DNA of 64,000 nucleotides, taken from contig DAIDHD010000003.1 in assembly GCA_027459765.1 (NCBI GenBank), positions 124,001 through 188,000 of the forward strand. The letters run 5' to 3'. The translations under genes were made by a program, and so were the position numbers. This DNA is from Gammaproteobacteria bacterium (GTDB lineage Bacteria > Pseudomonadota > Gammaproteobacteria > Steroidobacterales > Steroidobacteraceae). Below the pieces are notes generated by a model, which was not told the DNA's origin, made no database searches, and saw nothing but the letters and a program-made list of their open reading frames with translations. Of the stretch, positions 1 through 8,561 are shown piece after piece. Each line of letters begins with the position of its first letter. The first letter of the stretch is position 1.

Positions 1-237
1 CTGCACGATGTCCGCGCTGCCCGCGGGGAAGTAGTCGTTGATCGGCGCGCCGTGGGTCTGGTACTGCAGACCGATGTCGACGATGCCGTACAGGGTGATG
101 CCCTTCCAGGTGAGCGCATCGTCGTCCGCCGCGTGCGCCGCACCGACGCCGGCCACGGCCAAGGCCGCCGCCACGCTCGCCTTCAACAGCATCGCGCCGC
201 GCGCTTGCACGCCGGCCTTCGTATTGAATTGATTCAC
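1..237 (-). CDS. Outer-membrane porin, N-terminal part (truncated by window edge)
   Basis: Only the first 79 codons are in the window; the gene runs off the left edge. It starts with GTG at 237, preceded by a good ribosome binding site (GGAGAGG about 9 bases upstream). The first ~37 residues are a signal peptide with a basic start, an alanine/valine-rich core and an AHA-A cleavage site. The mature start (LTWKGITLYGIVDIGLQYQT) is the first beta strand typical of Gram-negative trimeric porins and closely resembles the mature start of the second porin at 19588-21150 (LTWHGITVYGAYDVGVGWVS). It should therefore be a diffusion channel of the outer membrane. Solute specificity cannot be told from this fragment. 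Confidence 0.8.
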   Translation of the reverse strand, partial: MNQFNTKAGVQARGAMLLKASVAAALAVAGVGAAHAADDDALTWKGITLYGIVDIGLQYQTHGAPINDYFPAGSADIVQ

Positions 238-541
238 GGTTCGTGTCCTCTCCAGAAGAATGACCAAGTAACTGTCCGACCCTTTCGAGGGGTCGCATTA
301 AACCGACAAATTGTTACGTTTTTATGACCGCTTCAAGCTTTGACGCATTTTCGCGTCAGAGGGGCGCCTTTATATCACTGGACGGCGCGATTTTCACAAA
401 AATAACGTGTCTTTTACGCAACAAACGCCGCCGGGCGGCTGTTGGACGCCCGGCGGAGCCGGGTGTTGCGCAGAAAGCGACAATTGCGCGCGGAGGTTAC
501 TCGGGCTTCGTGACGGTTTCGTGGCCGACAGGCGGATTCTT
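238..541. other. Intergenic region upstream of porin, 304 bases
   Basis: No convincing gene. It holds the porin leader and promoter and the 3' flank of the yeiH-type gene. Two hairpins are visible: a strong one at 428-456 (separate entry) and a smaller one at 277-295 (CGACCC/GGGTCG arms, 7-base loop), which would lie in the porin 5' leader 40-58 bases upstream of the GTG. The part from 300 to 420 is clearly more AT-rich than its surroundings, as expected for a promoter, but I could not settle on one -35/-10 pair. Confidence 0.5.
428..456 (-). terminator. Strong hairpin downstream of the yeiH-type gene
   Basis: Perfect 10-bp stem, CCGCCGGGCG paired with CGCCCGGCGG, with a 9-base loop. On the minus strand it lies about 85 bases beyond the stop codon of the gene at 542-1693 and is followed by GCGTTTGTTG, only weakly T-rich. 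It is a plausible terminator separating that gene from the porin, but the lack of a true T-tract leaves this uncertain. Confidence 0.45.
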
Positions 542-1693
542 TTAGCTGCCGAACAGGCGCGCGACCGCCAGATTGATGAGGAGACCGCCGCCGATCAGCC
601 AGGCGAACAGCACACCGGCGAGCGCCAGCGGCTTCACGCCGGCGAGCCGGAACGCCGAGGCGTGGGTCGCAACGCCGAGCGCTCCCATGGCCATGGCGAG
701 CAGCCAGGTGTCGAGATCGATGGCGGTGGCGACCACGGGATGCGGCAACAGGCGCAGGGAACTCAAGCCCGCAACCGCGATGAAGCCGACCGCGAACCAG
801 GGAATGACGATGCGCCGCGCCGCCGCGGCCTGTGGTGCCGCGGCGCGCGGCGCCGCGTCCCCGGCGCCGTGATCCGTGTCCCGGCCCTCGTGCCCGGACG
901 CCCGGGAGAGCCAGGCGGAGAGCGCGATCAGGAACGGCGCCAACATCATGACGCGCACCATCTTGGTGATCACGGCGGTGTCCGCCGCGGAAGCGGCCAC
1001 CGCGCGCCCGGCGGCCACCACCTGCGCCACCTCGTGCACGGTCGAACCGGTGTAGATGCCGTACGCCTTGGTGGACATGGGGATGAATCCCGCGCCGAGA
1101 TTCAAGCGGTACAGCACGGGATAAAGGAACATGCCGAGCGTGCCGAACACCACCACGGTCGCGACCGCGACGGTGACCTGTTCGGCGCGGCCGCGCACCA
1201 CCGGCTCGGCCGCCATCACCGCGGCTGCACCGCAGATGGAACTGCCGGCGCCGATCAGCATTGCGGTCTTGCGATCGAGCCCGAACACCCGCGTACCCAG
1301 CCAGACCGCGAGCACGAAGGTCGACCCGACGACGAGCGTGTCGATCACCACGCCGGCAACGCCCACGGCGGCAATGTCCTGGAACGTGAGCCTAAGTCCG
1401 TACAGCACGATCCCGAGCCGCAGCAGGCTCTGTTTGGAGAACCCGATCCCCTCCCCGGCTTGGCTGGCGATGCGTGGATAGACGCTGTTGCCGAGCAGCA
1501 TCCCGAGCACGATCGCCACCGTGAGCGCACTGAAGCCGCGCGCCTTGAGCCAGTTTGAGTCGGCGATCCAGATGGCCGCCGCGGCGATGCCGAATGCGAG
1601 CGCAAGGCCCGGGGCACGCCGCCGCCAGCGCTCCCAGGCAGTCGACGGGTGGACGGGAGGCGACAGGTCCGACGTGTTGGCGCGGGTATTCAT
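542..1693 (-). CDS. yeiH: YeiH-family (UPF0324) inner-membrane transporter
   Basis: 383 residues, usual for the UPF0324/PF03601 family (putative sulfate exporters, ten or so membrane helices). Family hallmarks are visible: the conserved loops GAGSSICGAAAVMA and YGIYTGSTVHEVAQVVAA, and ITKMVRVMMLAP. A cytoplasmic insert of about 40 residues rich in Ala/Arg/His separates the two halves. I chose the ATG at 1693 because conserved sequence begins shortly after it; the open frame extends upstream to 2089 but that part is antisense to the LysR gene. The gene is divergent from a LysR regulator, the same arrangement as yeiE-yeiH in Escherichia coli, so the regulator probably controls it. The transported substrate is not certain for the family. 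Confidence 0.88.
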   Translation of the reverse strand: MNTRANTSDLSPPVHPSTAWERWRRRAPGLALAFGIAAAAIWIADSNWLKARGFSALTVAIVLGMLLGNSVYPRIASQAGEGIGFSKQSLLRLGIVLYGLRLTFQDIAAVGVAGVVIDTLVVGSTFVLAVWLGTRVFGLDRKTAMLIGAGSSICGAAAVMAAEPVVRGRAEQVTVAVATVVVFGTLGMFLYPVLYRLNLGAGFIPMSTKAYGIYTGSTVHEVAQVVAAGRAVAASAADTAVITKMVRVMMLAPFLIALSAWLSRASGHEGRDTDHGAGDAAPRAAAPQAAAARRIVIPWFAVGFIAVAGLSSLRLLPHPVVATAIDLDTWLLAMAMGALGVATHASAFRLAGVKPLALAGVLFAWLIGGGLLINLAVARLFGS

Positions 1694-1732
1694 GCCGGGA
1701 GGATGCCGCACCCTACGTTTAGCTGTCGAACA

Positions 1733-1750
1733 GATAATTACGATATTATC
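1733..1750. promoter_or_regulatory. Dyad in the yeiH / lysR divergent region
   Basis: Inverted repeat GATAAT-N6-ATTATC inside an AT-rich stretch (about 1725-1773) in otherwise GC-rich DNA. It sits between the two divergent starts (1693 and 1779), where LysR-type regulators normally bind. Assignment as the LysR site is inference from position and symmetry. Confidence 0.45.
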
Positions 1751-1767
1751 TACCCATTCTTTCGCTA

Positions 1768-1773
1768 TATAGT
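1768..1773 (+). promoter_or_regulatory. -10 box TATAGT five bases before the LysR start
   Basis: TATAGT at 1768-1773 is followed by only five bases before the ATG at 1779. Transcription starting the usual 6-8 bases after a -10 box would begin at or within the start codon, giving a leaderless mRNA. No Shine-Dalgarno sequence precedes the ATG, which agrees. The -35 element is not obvious. Confidence 0.4.
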
Positions 1774-1778
1774 CCTGC

Positions 1779-2672
1779 ATGCGCATCTCCCTGCGGCAAT
1801 TGGAGATCTTTCGTGCGGTGGCGCTCACCGGCAGCACCAGCGCGGCGGCCGCGAGCATGCCGCTGTCGCAGTCGGCCACCAGTGCCGCCCTGATCGAATT
1901 CGAACGCACGCTCGGCGCCGTACTCTTCGACCGGGTCGGCAAGCGGCTGCGCCTCAACGAGGCGGGCCGCGCCCTGCTGCCGCTCGCGCTGGCGGTGCTC
2001 GACGGCGCACGCCAGATCGAGACCGCGTTCGCCACCGGTGCTGCGGGGGTGGCGCACCTGCGGCTCGCCGCGAGCACGACCATCGGCAACTATCTCCTGC
2101 CCGCCCTGCTCGCCCGTCACCGCGCCGCCTACCCGGAGGCACAGATCACGCTCACCATCGGCAACACCCGTGACGTGGTGGCCGCGGTGCGCGAGTTCGC
2201 AGCCGACCTAGGGTTCGTCGAGGGTCCCTGCCACGCCGGCGACGTCGTGGTCGAACCCTGGTTGAGCGACGAACTGGTCATCGTGGCCTCCCCGCAGCAC
2301 CCCTTGGCGGCTGCGGCCGCACGCGCGCCGCTCACCGTCGCGGCGCTCGCCGGCGCATCCTGGCTGCTGCGCGAACCGGGTTCCGGAACCCGCGAGGCGG
2401 TGGAACAGGCGCTCGCCGCCCATCTTCCGAGCCTGCCCGCCGCCATGACACTGGGAAGCTCGGAGGCCATCAAGAACGCCGCCGCCGCCGGACTCGGCGT
2501 GAGCTGCCTGTCGCGCTACGCGATCGCCGACCAGCTCGCCGCCGGGCGACTGATCGAGTTGCGCACCAGCCTTCCGCCGCTGCGGCGCCAACTGGCGCTG
2601 ATCCACCACCAGCGCAAACTCCTGTCCGCCGCGCTGCGCGCCCTGATCGACACGGTGCGCGACGGAGACTGA
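1779..2672 (+). CDS. LysR-family transcriptional regulator (YeiE-like)
   Basis: 297 residues, standard LTTR length. The N-terminal winged helix-turn-helix (residues about 1-62) begins SLRQLEIFRAVALTGSTSAAA and ends with the classic FDRVGKRLRLNEAGRALLPLA. The rest is the periplasmic-binding-protein-like effector domain, in which TIGNYLLPALLARHR and GFVEGPC correspond to CysB/CbbR-type sensors. It is divergently transcribed from the YeiH-type transporter, as for E. coli yeiE/yeiH, and probably controls that gene and itself through the dyad at 1733-1750. No Shine-Dalgarno is present before the ATG; a TATAGT box lies five bases upstream. A weak A/T-rich hairpin with a T-run at about 2671-2700 may end the transcript. 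Confidence 0.9.
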   Translation: MRISLRQLEIFRAVALTGSTSAAAASMPLSQSATSAALIEFERTLGAVLFDRVGKRLRLNEAGRALLPLALAVLDGARQIETAFATGAAGVAHLRLAASTTIGNYLLPALLARHRAAYPEAQITLTIGNTRDVVAAVREFAADLGFVEGPCHAGDVVVEPWLSDELVIVASPQHPLAAAAARAPLTVAALAGASWLLREPGSGTREAVEQALAAHLPSLPAAMTLGSSEAIKNAAAAGLGVSCLSRYAIADQLAAGRLIELRTSLPPLRRQLALIHHQRKLLSAALRALIDTVRDGD

Positions 2673-2725
2673 AAGCTTCTTCAATTTTAATGCTTTTTTC
2701 ATGATTGATCCGTGACCACCGGAAC

Positions 2726-2753
2726 TTCGATATATCTATTTAACTACATCGAA
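2726..2753. promoter_or_regulatory. ModE-type operator upstream of the ModE-like gene
   Basis: Inverted repeat TTCGATATA-N10-TACATCGAA, one mismatch between the 9-base arms, in an AT-rich patch 80-107 bases before the start codon at 2833. The arms resemble the ATCG...TATATA / TATATA...CGAT layout of molybdate-responsive ModE boxes. Since the next gene encodes a ModE-like DNA-binding domain, autoregulation is likely. This is a motif reading, not a demonstrated site. Confidence 0.55.
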
Positions 2754-2832
2754 AACATGCATCGGCCCGCCCACAAACGCCGCGTTGCGCGCTAAAATCG
2801 TCCGAGGATCGACAAGGCTGGAGGCTCGCGCC

Positions 2833-3237
2833 ATGCATACGCCCACCGTTCGATTTCGCGTCGATTTCGGCCGCGACGAGGCCGTAGGTCCCGGCAAGAT
2901 CGCGCTGCTCGAGCGCATCGCGGAAAGCGGTTCGCTGTCCCAGGCCGCACGCGACCTCGAAATGAGCTACCGCCGCGCGTGGCAGCTACTGGAGAGCTTG
3001 AACGTCTCGTTCCGTGAACGCGTGGCCACCACCAGCAAGGGTGGAGTCGGGGGCGGTGGCGCGGTGCTGACCCCGTTCGGCCGCGAGTTGATCCGCACCT
3101 ACCGGGCGTTCGAGCGCGACATCCAGAGCCGTGCCGAGAAGCGCTTCAAGGTCATCGCACGACGTGCGCGCCGCGACGTGCCGCGCGGGCGCACGGTGCC
3201 GACCGTGCGCTTGAGCGAGCGCGGCTCGCGGATCTAG
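2833..3237 (+). CDS. ModE N-terminal-domain-type LysR-like HTH regulator
   Basis: 134 residues. It consists essentially of a single ModE-type winged helix-turn-helix: a VRFRVDFGRDEAVGPGKIAL start, then ESGSLSQAARDLEMSYRRAWQLLESLN, the recognition region of ModE/ModE-N proteins. The C-terminal molybdate-binding (MOP/TOBE) domain of full ModE is missing; the last ~30 residues are just basic (RRARRDVPRGR). Start chosen at the ATG at 2833, eight bases after GGAGG; a TTG at 2785 is also in frame. No modABC genes are nearby, so the target is unclear. The operator at 2726-2753 suggests autoregulation. It converges on the sigma factor gene with six bases between the stops. Confidence 0.8.
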   Translation: MHTPTVRFRVDFGRDEAVGPGKIALLERIAESGSLSQAARDLEMSYRRAWQLLESLNVSFRERVATTSKGGVGGGGAVLTPFGRELIRTYRAFERDIQSRAEKRFKVIARRARRDVPRGRTVPTVRLSERGSRI

Positions 3238-3243
3238 CGCGCC

Positions 3244-3876
3244 TCAGGCGCAGCGCAGGTGGGCTTCGGGGCGCTCCGCCGGCCGGCGGCGCATCCGCCC
3301 GAGCCCGTCGTCGAACACCTGCCGGAGCCGCTCGTCGATGGTTTCGCGGGCTCGGTACACCCGTGAACGCACCGTGCCCACCGGGCAATTCATGACCCGC
3401 GCCACCTCGGCGTAGCTCAGACCCTGGAATTCGCGCAGCAGGATGGCGGTGCGCTGTTCCTCGCAAAGCGATTCGATCGCGGACCGCACGGCGGCGCCGA
3501 TTTCCTCGGTGCGCATCAGCTGCTCCGGCGTCTCCAGGGCGAACGGCGCGGCGCCGTCGTTCAGCTCGTCGAGCGGCTCGGCGGCGAGCAAGCCGGCGTG
3601 CCGGGCCCGCGAGGTGGAAATCGTCTTCGCGGAATTGATGGCGATGCGGTGCAGCCAGGAGTAGAAGGCCGCCTCGCCGCGGAAGTGCTTCAGGCCGCCG
3701 TAGGCCTTGAGGAAGGTCTCCTGCACGGCGTCCTCGGCGTCGGCGTGGTTGTGCACGTAGCGCAGGGACAGTTTCATCACCCGCTGGCGGTACTTGCCCA
3801 CCAGGGCATCGAAGGCGCCGCGTTCCCCGGATTGCACGCGCCGCACGAGCGCGTTGTCGTCGAGTTGTGTCTTCAC
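3244..3876 (-). CDS. rpoE: RpoE-type ECF sigma factor
   Basis: 210 residues. Region 2 is YRQRVMKLSLRYVHNHADAEDAVQETFLKAYGGL followed by FYSWLHRIAINSAK; region 4 is LCEEQRTAILLREFQGLSYAEVARVMNCPVGTVRSRVYRARETI. This is the RpoE/AlgU type of extracytoplasmic-function sigma factor. The start is GTG at 3876, with AAGGGGA eight bases upstream; no in-frame ATG fits. It is the last gene of a run with the response regulator and sensor kinase just upstream (41 bases between). The rseA-type anti-sigma gene expected directly downstream is absent: the next gene is convergent and unrelated. The symbol reflects subfamily, not proven orthology. Confidence 0.85.
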   Translation of the reverse strand: MKTQLDDNALVRRVQSGERGAFDALVGKYRQRVMKLSLRYVHNHADAEDAVQETFLKAYGGLKHFRGEAAFYSWLHRIAINSAKTISTSRARHAGLLAAEPLDELNDGAAPFALETPEQLMRTEEIGAAVRSAIESLCEEQRTAILLREFQGLSYAEVARVMNCPVGTVRSRVYRARETIDERLRQVFDDGLGRMRRRPAERPEAHLRCA

Positions 3877-3917
3877 GTATACATCCCCTTGTGTAAGGAG
3901 ATGCTGCGGCGGGCAGA

Positions 3918-5375
3918 TTAACCCGTTTTGAGATTCTCATTAGAGGTGGCGGCCGGCAGGATCCGCCCGGTGATGCGCGGAAAGCGCAGCCGGAAGCAGC
4001 TTCCGTGACCGAGTTCACTCTCCACCGCGATCTCGGCGCCGTGCACCGTACAGATGGACTTGACGATGGACAGACCGATGCCGGCGCCACCGTCGTCGCG
4101 CGAGCGCGCGTCGTCGACGCGGAAGAAGCGGTCGAACACCCGGGGCAACGCGTCGGCCGGGATGCCGACGCCGGTGTCCTTGACCTCCAGGACGCCGCAC
4201 TGCGCCTCCTCGCGGCTGCGAATCGACACCCGCCCGCCGCGCGGCGTGTAGCGAATGGCGTTGTCCAGCAGATTGACGATCACCTGTTTCAGGCGGGCGC
4301 GGTCACCCCGCACCACGGCGCGGCGCAGATCGGAGAGGTCGACGACCACGCCCCCGTCCTCGGCGATGAGGCGCATCTGCTCCGCGGTGCTGTGCGCGAG
4401 CTCGGCGAGATCGACGTCGGCCCACTCCCGCGGCCGCTCGCCCGCGTCCAGGCGCGACAGCATCAGAAGTCCCGACACCAGCTGCTCGAGACGGCCGACC
4501 TCCTCGAGCACGCTGCCCACCCGCTCGCGCATCTCCTCGGCGCTGGCGCGGGTCTGACTGGAGAGCTCCTGGAGTTCGCCCTTGATGACCGTGAGCGGCG
4601 TGCGCAACTCGTGCGAGGCGTCGGCGAGGAAGCGGCGCTGGGTCTGCACCGAGTCGCGCAGCCGGCCGAGCATGTTGTTCAAGGCGATGGCCAGCCGCTC
4701 GAGGGCATCCCCGGTGCGCTCCACCGGCAGCCGTTGCGACAGGTTCTGCAGGCTCAACTGTTCGGCGAGCGCCGAGATGCGGTCGACCGGGCGCAGCGCC
4801 CGATTCACGAGCACGTACCCGGACGCGGCCGCGGCCACCACCAGCATGGGCAGCAGGATGGCGAGCACCACGAGCTGGTGCGACAGCACCGTCTGCATGG
4901 GATGCAGCGACGCGCCCATCTCCACCCGATAGCGCCCCGAGGCGGTGTCCAGCACGGAGGTGGACAGCAATATGCCGAGCTCCGGCAGGGTGCGCGCCCG
5001 GTCGGCGGCGCCGGCGCCCGGCGCCGGGTCGACCGGCGGTCCGACCGCCGCCGGATCGAACTCACCGTTCGCGGGCGCACCGGAGCGGTAGATCACGGCG
5101 GCGGGCAGCCGGGTGACGCGCAGGAAGCGGTTGTTGAATGCGGGCGCCACCCGGCTGTCGATCTGGCGCTGCAGCTCGGCGTCGGCGACGCTCGCCGGCG
5201 CCTCGAACAGGATCTGCTGCACCTGGGTGGAGCGACGGCGAATCGAGTCGAGCAGAGTGGACTTCAGGTAGCTCTGCAGACCGAAGAAGGTGGCGGCGCC
5301 CAGCAGAACGAAGATGACGCCGAGCAGCAGCGTGTACCAGGCGCCCAGCCGGAAGGCGAGCGAACGCGGGTTCAT
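3918..5375 (-). CDS. Two-component sensor histidine kinase (heavy-metal-sensor-like)
   Basis: 485 residues: N-terminal membrane helix (about 7-32), a periplasmic sensor of about 140 residues, a second helix (LVVLAILLPMLVVAAAASGYVLV), a HAMP linker, the dimerisation box with phospho-acceptor His in FLADASHELRTPLTVIKGE, then the ATPase with N box VNLLDNAIRYTPRGG, G1 DTGVGIP, F box FDRFFRVDDARS and G2 GGAGIGLSIVK. The closest general type is the CusS/QseC-like sensor set. Its ATG overlaps the stop of the upstream response regulator (ATGA), so the two are translationally coupled. The signal sensed is not evident from the periplasmic part. Confidence 0.9.
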   Translation of the reverse strand: MNPRSLAFRLGAWYTLLLGVIFVLLGAATFFGLQSYLKSTLLDSIRRRSTQVQQILFEAPASVADAELQRQIDSRVAPAFNNRFLRVTRLPAAVIYRSGAPANGEFDPAAVGPPVDPAPGAGAADRARTLPELGILLSTSVLDTASGRYRVEMGASLHPMQTVLSHQLVVLAILLPMLVVAAAASGYVLVNRALRPVDRISALAEQLSLQNLSQRLPVERTGDALERLAIALNNMLGRLRDSVQTQRRFLADASHELRTPLTVIKGELQELSSQTRASAEEMRERVGSVLEEVGRLEQLVSGLLMLSRLDAGERPREWADVDLAELAHSTAEQMRLIAEDGGVVVDLSDLRRAVVRGDRARLKQVIVNLLDNAIRYTPRGGRVSIRSREEAQCGVLEVKDTGVGIPADALPRVFDRFFRVDDARSRDDGGAGIGLSIVKSICTVHGAEIAVESELGHGSCFRLRFPRITGRILPAATSNENLKTG

Positions 5376-6070
5376 TCAGACGCGGCTTTGCGCTCCGCCT
5401 CCGGGTCCCGGACGCAGTAACCCACGCCGCGCACCGTGTGGATGAGCTTCACCGGGAACGGCTCGTCGACCTTGCGCCGCAGGTAGCGCACGTACACGTC
5501 GACGATGTTGGTGACGCCCTCGAAGCTCTGGTCCCAGACGTGGTTCAAGATCATGGCACGCGAGAACACGCGGCCGGGCGAGCACATCATGTACTCGAAC
5601 AGCGCGTACTCCTTGGCGGTCAGGTCGATGCGCTGGCCGGCGCGGCGCACCTGCTGGGTGAGACGGTTGAGTTCCAGGTCCGCGATGCGCAGCACGTCCG
5701 AGCGTTCCGCGGGAGTCCGCCGCAGCAGCGCCTTGATGCGCACCAGGAGCTCGGCGAAATCGAACGGCTTGGTGAGATAGTCGTCGGCGCCCGCCTCGAA
5801 GTGCGCCACCTTGTCCTCGATCTCGTCGCGCGCCGTGAGCACGATCACCGGCAATTGCGGCTTGCTGCGCCTTACGCGCCGCAGCAATTCCGAGCCGCTC
5901 AACTGCGGCAGCATGAGGTCGAGCACCATCAAGTCGTAGTCGAACGAGCCGAGGAAGCTCTCGCCCTCGACGCCGTTGCCGACCACGTCGACCGCGAAGC
6001 GCTCGGCGCGCAGCCCGCGCGCCAGGAACTCGGCCAACTTACGGTCGTCCTCGACGATCAGAATTCGCAT
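5372..6070 (-). CDS. OmpR/PhoB-family response regulator
   Basis: 232 residues. Receiver domain with acidic triad EDD at 7-9, phospho-acceptor Asp51 (LMVLDLMLPQLSG) and Lys in LTKPFDF. The C-terminal winged helix ends in VYVRYLRRKVDEPF...IHTVRGVGYCVRDP, the CusR/QseB-like type. It is the first gene of an operon with the sensor kinase (4-base overlap) and probably the ECF sigma gene. The leader up to dapE (6071-6172) shows no recognisable operator. Confidence 0.92.
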   Translation of the reverse strand: MRILIVEDDRKLAEFLARGLRAERFAVDVVGNGVEGESFLGSFDYDLMVLDLMLPQLSGSELLRRVRRSKPQLPVIVLTARDEIEDKVAHFEAGADDYLTKPFDFAELLVRIKALLRRTPAERSDVLRIADLELNRLTQQVRRAGQRIDLTAKEYALFEYMMCSPGRVFSRAMILNHVWDQSFEGVTNIVDVYVRYLRRKVDEPFPVKLIHTVRGVGYCVRDPEAERKAASE

Positions 6071-6172
6071 TCAATTCACCCTTGCGCGGCTCCCTCAACC
6101 CTACGTCATACGGTGGGAGCGATTAGAGCGGCATTAAGAGCGCGGCCGCGCCCGCCGCAACGCAACGCCGGA

Positions 6173-7336
6173 TCAGACGGCGAGCAGTTTCTCGAGCAGT
6201 CGATAGTACACGCGGTGCAGGCGGTCGACGTCCTCGACCCGCACGCGCTCGTCGACCTTGTGGATGGTGGCGTTGACCACGCCGAATTCCACCACCTGCG
6301 CACCCAGGGGCGCGATGAAGCGGCCGTCGGAGGTGCCGCCGCCGGTCGACAGTCCCGGGCGCAGCCCCAGTTCCTCCTCCACCGCCCCGGCAAGAGCGGC
6401 CGACAGCGGGCCCGGCGGCGTGAAGAAGGGCAGCCCGGAGACGAACCACTCCAGGCTGTACTTGACGCCGTGCTTGCGCAGGATGGCTTCGACGGTCGTC
6501 TGCAGGGATTGCACGCTCTGTTCGGTGGAGAAGCGCAAATTGAAGCGCGCCTTCAATTCCCCCGGGATCACGTTCGGCGCCCCGGTACCGGCCGAGAGGT
6601 TCGACACCTGGAAGCTCGTCGGCTGGAAGTGCGCATTGCCCGCGTCCCACACCCGCGTGACGAGTTCGGCGAGCGCCGGCGCCAAGGCGTGCACCGGATT
6701 GTCGGCGAGGTGCGGATAGGCGATGTGTCCCTGCACCCCGTGCACGGTGAGCCGGCCGCTCAAACTGCCGCGCCGGCCGATCTTCACCGTGTCGCCGAGG
6801 ACGTGTTCGCTCGAGGGCTCGCCGACCAGACACCAGTCGATGCGTTCGCCGCGCGCGCGCAGAGCCTCCACCACGCGCCGGGTGCCGTCCACCGACGGTC
6901 CCTCCTCGTCGCTGGTGATGAGGAAGGCGATGCTGCCACGGTGCCGGGGATGGCGCGCGACGAAGGCTTCGCAGGCCGTGATCATGGCGGCGAGGCCGCT
7001 CTTCATGTCGGCGGCGCCGCGGCCGTACAGCCAGCCGTCGCGGATCGACGGCACGAACGGGTCGCTGCTCCACTCGTCGAGCGGGCCCGGGGGCACAACG
7101 TCGGTGTGGCCGGCGAAGCACAGCACCGGCCCGTCGCCCGCGCCGCGCCGCGCCCAGAAGTTGTCGACGACTCCGAAGCGCATCGGCTCCACGTCGAAAT
7201 CCAGCGCACGCAGCCGCGCCATCATCAGTTCCTGGCAGCCGCCGTCGACGGGACTGACCGACGGCCGCGCCATCAGATCGAGGGTGAGTGCGAGCGTGGG
7301 CGACTGCGCCTCGCCCGCGGCGGCGACGCTGCTCAT
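6173..7336 (-). CDS. dapE: Succinyl-diaminopimelate desuccinylase DapE
   Basis: 387 residues, normal for DapE. The enzyme removes succinate from N-succinyl-LL-diaminopimelate in lysine and peptidoglycan biosynthesis. Metal-binding signatures of the M20 family are present: [13 protein letters not shown] (His and Asp), [11 protein letters not shown] (bridging Asp), TSDEEGPS (catalytic Glu pair) and the C-terminal [11 protein letters not shown]. The start at 7336 (MSSVAAAG) was chosen because the frame further upstream only shadows dsbB. Its ATG overlaps the dsbB stop by four bases (ATGA), making it the distal gene of phoB-phoR-phoU-dsbB-dapE. The usual neighbour dapD is not in the window. Confidence 0.95.
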   Translation of the reverse strand: MSSVAAAGEAQSPTLALTLDLMARPSVSPVDGGCQELMMARLRALDFDVEPMRFGVVDNFWARRGAGDGPVLCFAGHTDVVPPGPLDEWSSDPFVPSIRDGWLYGRGAADMKSGLAAMITACEAFVARHPRHRGSIAFLITSDEEGPSVDGTRRVVEALRARGERIDWCLVGEPSSEHVLGDTVKIGRRGSLSGRLTVHGVQGHIAYPHLADNPVHALAPALAELVTRVWDAGNAHFQPTSFQVSNLSAGTGAPNVIPGELKARFNLRFSTEQSVQSLQTTVEAILRKHGVKYSLEWFVSGLPFFTPPGPLSAALAGAVEEELGLRPGLSTGGGTSDGRFIAPLGAQVVEFGVVNATIHKVDERVRVEDVDRLHRVYYRLLEKLLAV

Positions 7337-7827
7337 CGACGCACCGGCGCGCGCCGCGTGTTGGCCCACACGCCGAAGGCGCCGAGACCGAGCGCCGCGA
7401 TCAGCACCCAGCCGGGCATGGACAGCCCGAGCAACCGCCAACTCACCTTGGCGCACTCACCGGAGCCGGAGAGCACCTTGGTGAGCACTTCGGTGAGCGG
7501 GAACACCTTCAGCATGAAGTCGAGCGAAGCGCCGCAGGCGGCCACGGTGCCCGGCGGCAGGCTCTGGATGTACAGGTGCCGCAGCGCCACGCCGGCGGTG
7601 GCGAGCGCCGCGAGCGCGACCAGCGCCGCGTACACCCCCCGGCCCCAGCCCTTCGGCCCGTGCACCGCCGCCAGCAGGAACGCCACCCCGATGAAGAACA
7701 CGCCGACGCGCTGGAAGATGCACAATGGACAAGGTTCCAGGTGCAGCACCACCTGCGCGTAGTAGGCGAACGCGAGCAGCGCCGCGCAGGCGAGCGCGCC
7801 GGACAGGTTCCAGATCCGGGACGACAT
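7333..7827 (-). CDS. dsbB: Disulfide bond formation protein DsbB
   Basis: 164 residues with four predicted membrane helices. DsbB reoxidises periplasmic DsbA and passes electrons to quinones. The first periplasmic loop carries the CPLC redox pair ([13 protein letters not shown]); the second loop carries the other pair in VAACGASL and SGECAKVSW. Length and layout are normal. The ATG overlaps the last base of the phoU stop (TGATG) and its own stop overlaps the dapE start, so translation is coupled on both sides. Being placed in a Pho operon is unusual for dsbB and may simply reflect compaction. Confidence 0.95.
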   Translation of the reverse strand: MSSRIWNLSGALACAALLAFAYYAQVVLHLEPCPLCIFQRVGVFFIGVAFLLAAVHGPKGWGRGVYAALVALAALATAGVALRHLYIQSLPPGTVAACGASLDFMLKVFPLTEVLTKVLSGSGECAKVSWRLLGLSMPGWVLIAALGLGAFGVWANTRRAPVRR

Positions 7828-8561
7828 CAGCGGCGCGGCAGTGCCTGGGCGGCGTCGATCTGGCGCGCCACGTCCTCGAGCGAGGTGTGGCGGATGTCCT
7901 TGCCGTGCACCATGTAGATCACGTACTCGCAGATGTTCTTGGCGTGATCGCCGATGCGCTCGAGCGCGCGCACGATCCACATGATCTCGAGGGCGCGGCG
8001 GATGGCGCGCGGGTCCTCCATCATGAAGGTGATGCACTGGCGCTGGATGGACTCGTACTCCTCGTCCACCATCTTGTCCTCGCGCGCCGTCTTGAGGGCC
8101 GCCTGGGCGTCCATGCGCGCGAAGGCGTCGAGCGCGTCGTGCACCATCTGAGCCACCTGGCGCCCGAGGTGCTTGACCTCGCGGTACTTGTCCGCGGGCC
8201 GCTCCATGGTCGCCAGCCGCGAGGCGATGTAGCCGATCTTCTCGCCCTCGTCGCCGATCCGCTCGAGGTCGGTGATGGTCTTGATGATGGCGACGATCAC
8301 GCGCAGGTCGCCGGCGGCGGGCGCACGCAGCGCGAGGATGCGGCTGCACTCCTCGTCGATCGACACTTCCATGCCGTTGACCTTGTAGTCGTCGGTGGCC
8401 ACCGATTCGCCGAGACGGCTGTCGCCCTCCACGAGCGCGGTGATGGCCTTGTGCAGCTGTTGCTCGACGAAGCCGCCCATCTGCAGCACCTGGTTGCGGA
8501 CCTTCTCCAGGTCCTCGTTGAAGCGCCGCGAGATGTGATGGGTGAGGTCGGCCGTTTCCAT
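7827..8561 (-). CDS. phoU: Phosphate signalling protein PhoU
   Basis: 244 residues, two PhoU repeats of three-helix bundles. Metal-binding motifs are seen in TITDLERIGDEGEKI and VRALERIGDHAKNICEYVIY. PhoU links the Pst phosphate transporter to PhoR and damps Pho signalling when phosphate is plentiful. It follows phoR by 119 bases and has a clear ribosome binding site (AAGG) before the ATG. The pstSCAB genes that usually precede phoU are not in this window, so they must lie elsewhere. Confidence 0.95.
   Translation of the reverse strand: METADLTHHISRRFNEDLEKVRNQVLQMGGFVEQQLHKAITALVEGDSRLGESVATDDYKVNGMEVSIDEECSRILALRAPAAGDLRVIVAIIKTITDLERIGDEGEKIGYIASRLATMERPADKYREVKHLGRQVAQMVHDALDAFARMDAQAALKTAREDKMVDEEYESIQRQCITFMMEDPRAIRRALEIMWIVRALERIGDHAKNICEYVIYMVHGKDIRHTSLEDVARQIDAAQALPRR

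Noticed and set aside
3873..3885. GTATAC near the sigma factor start as a fifth GntR site
   Set aside because: Only the central hexamer is shared; the TTG/CAA flanks are missing. The same holds for GTATAC near 8623 upstream of phoU.
5438..7762. 774-codon open frame on the plus strand
   Set aside because: Shadow of the response regulator, dapE and dsbB; low-complexity Arg/His/Ala composition and no motif.
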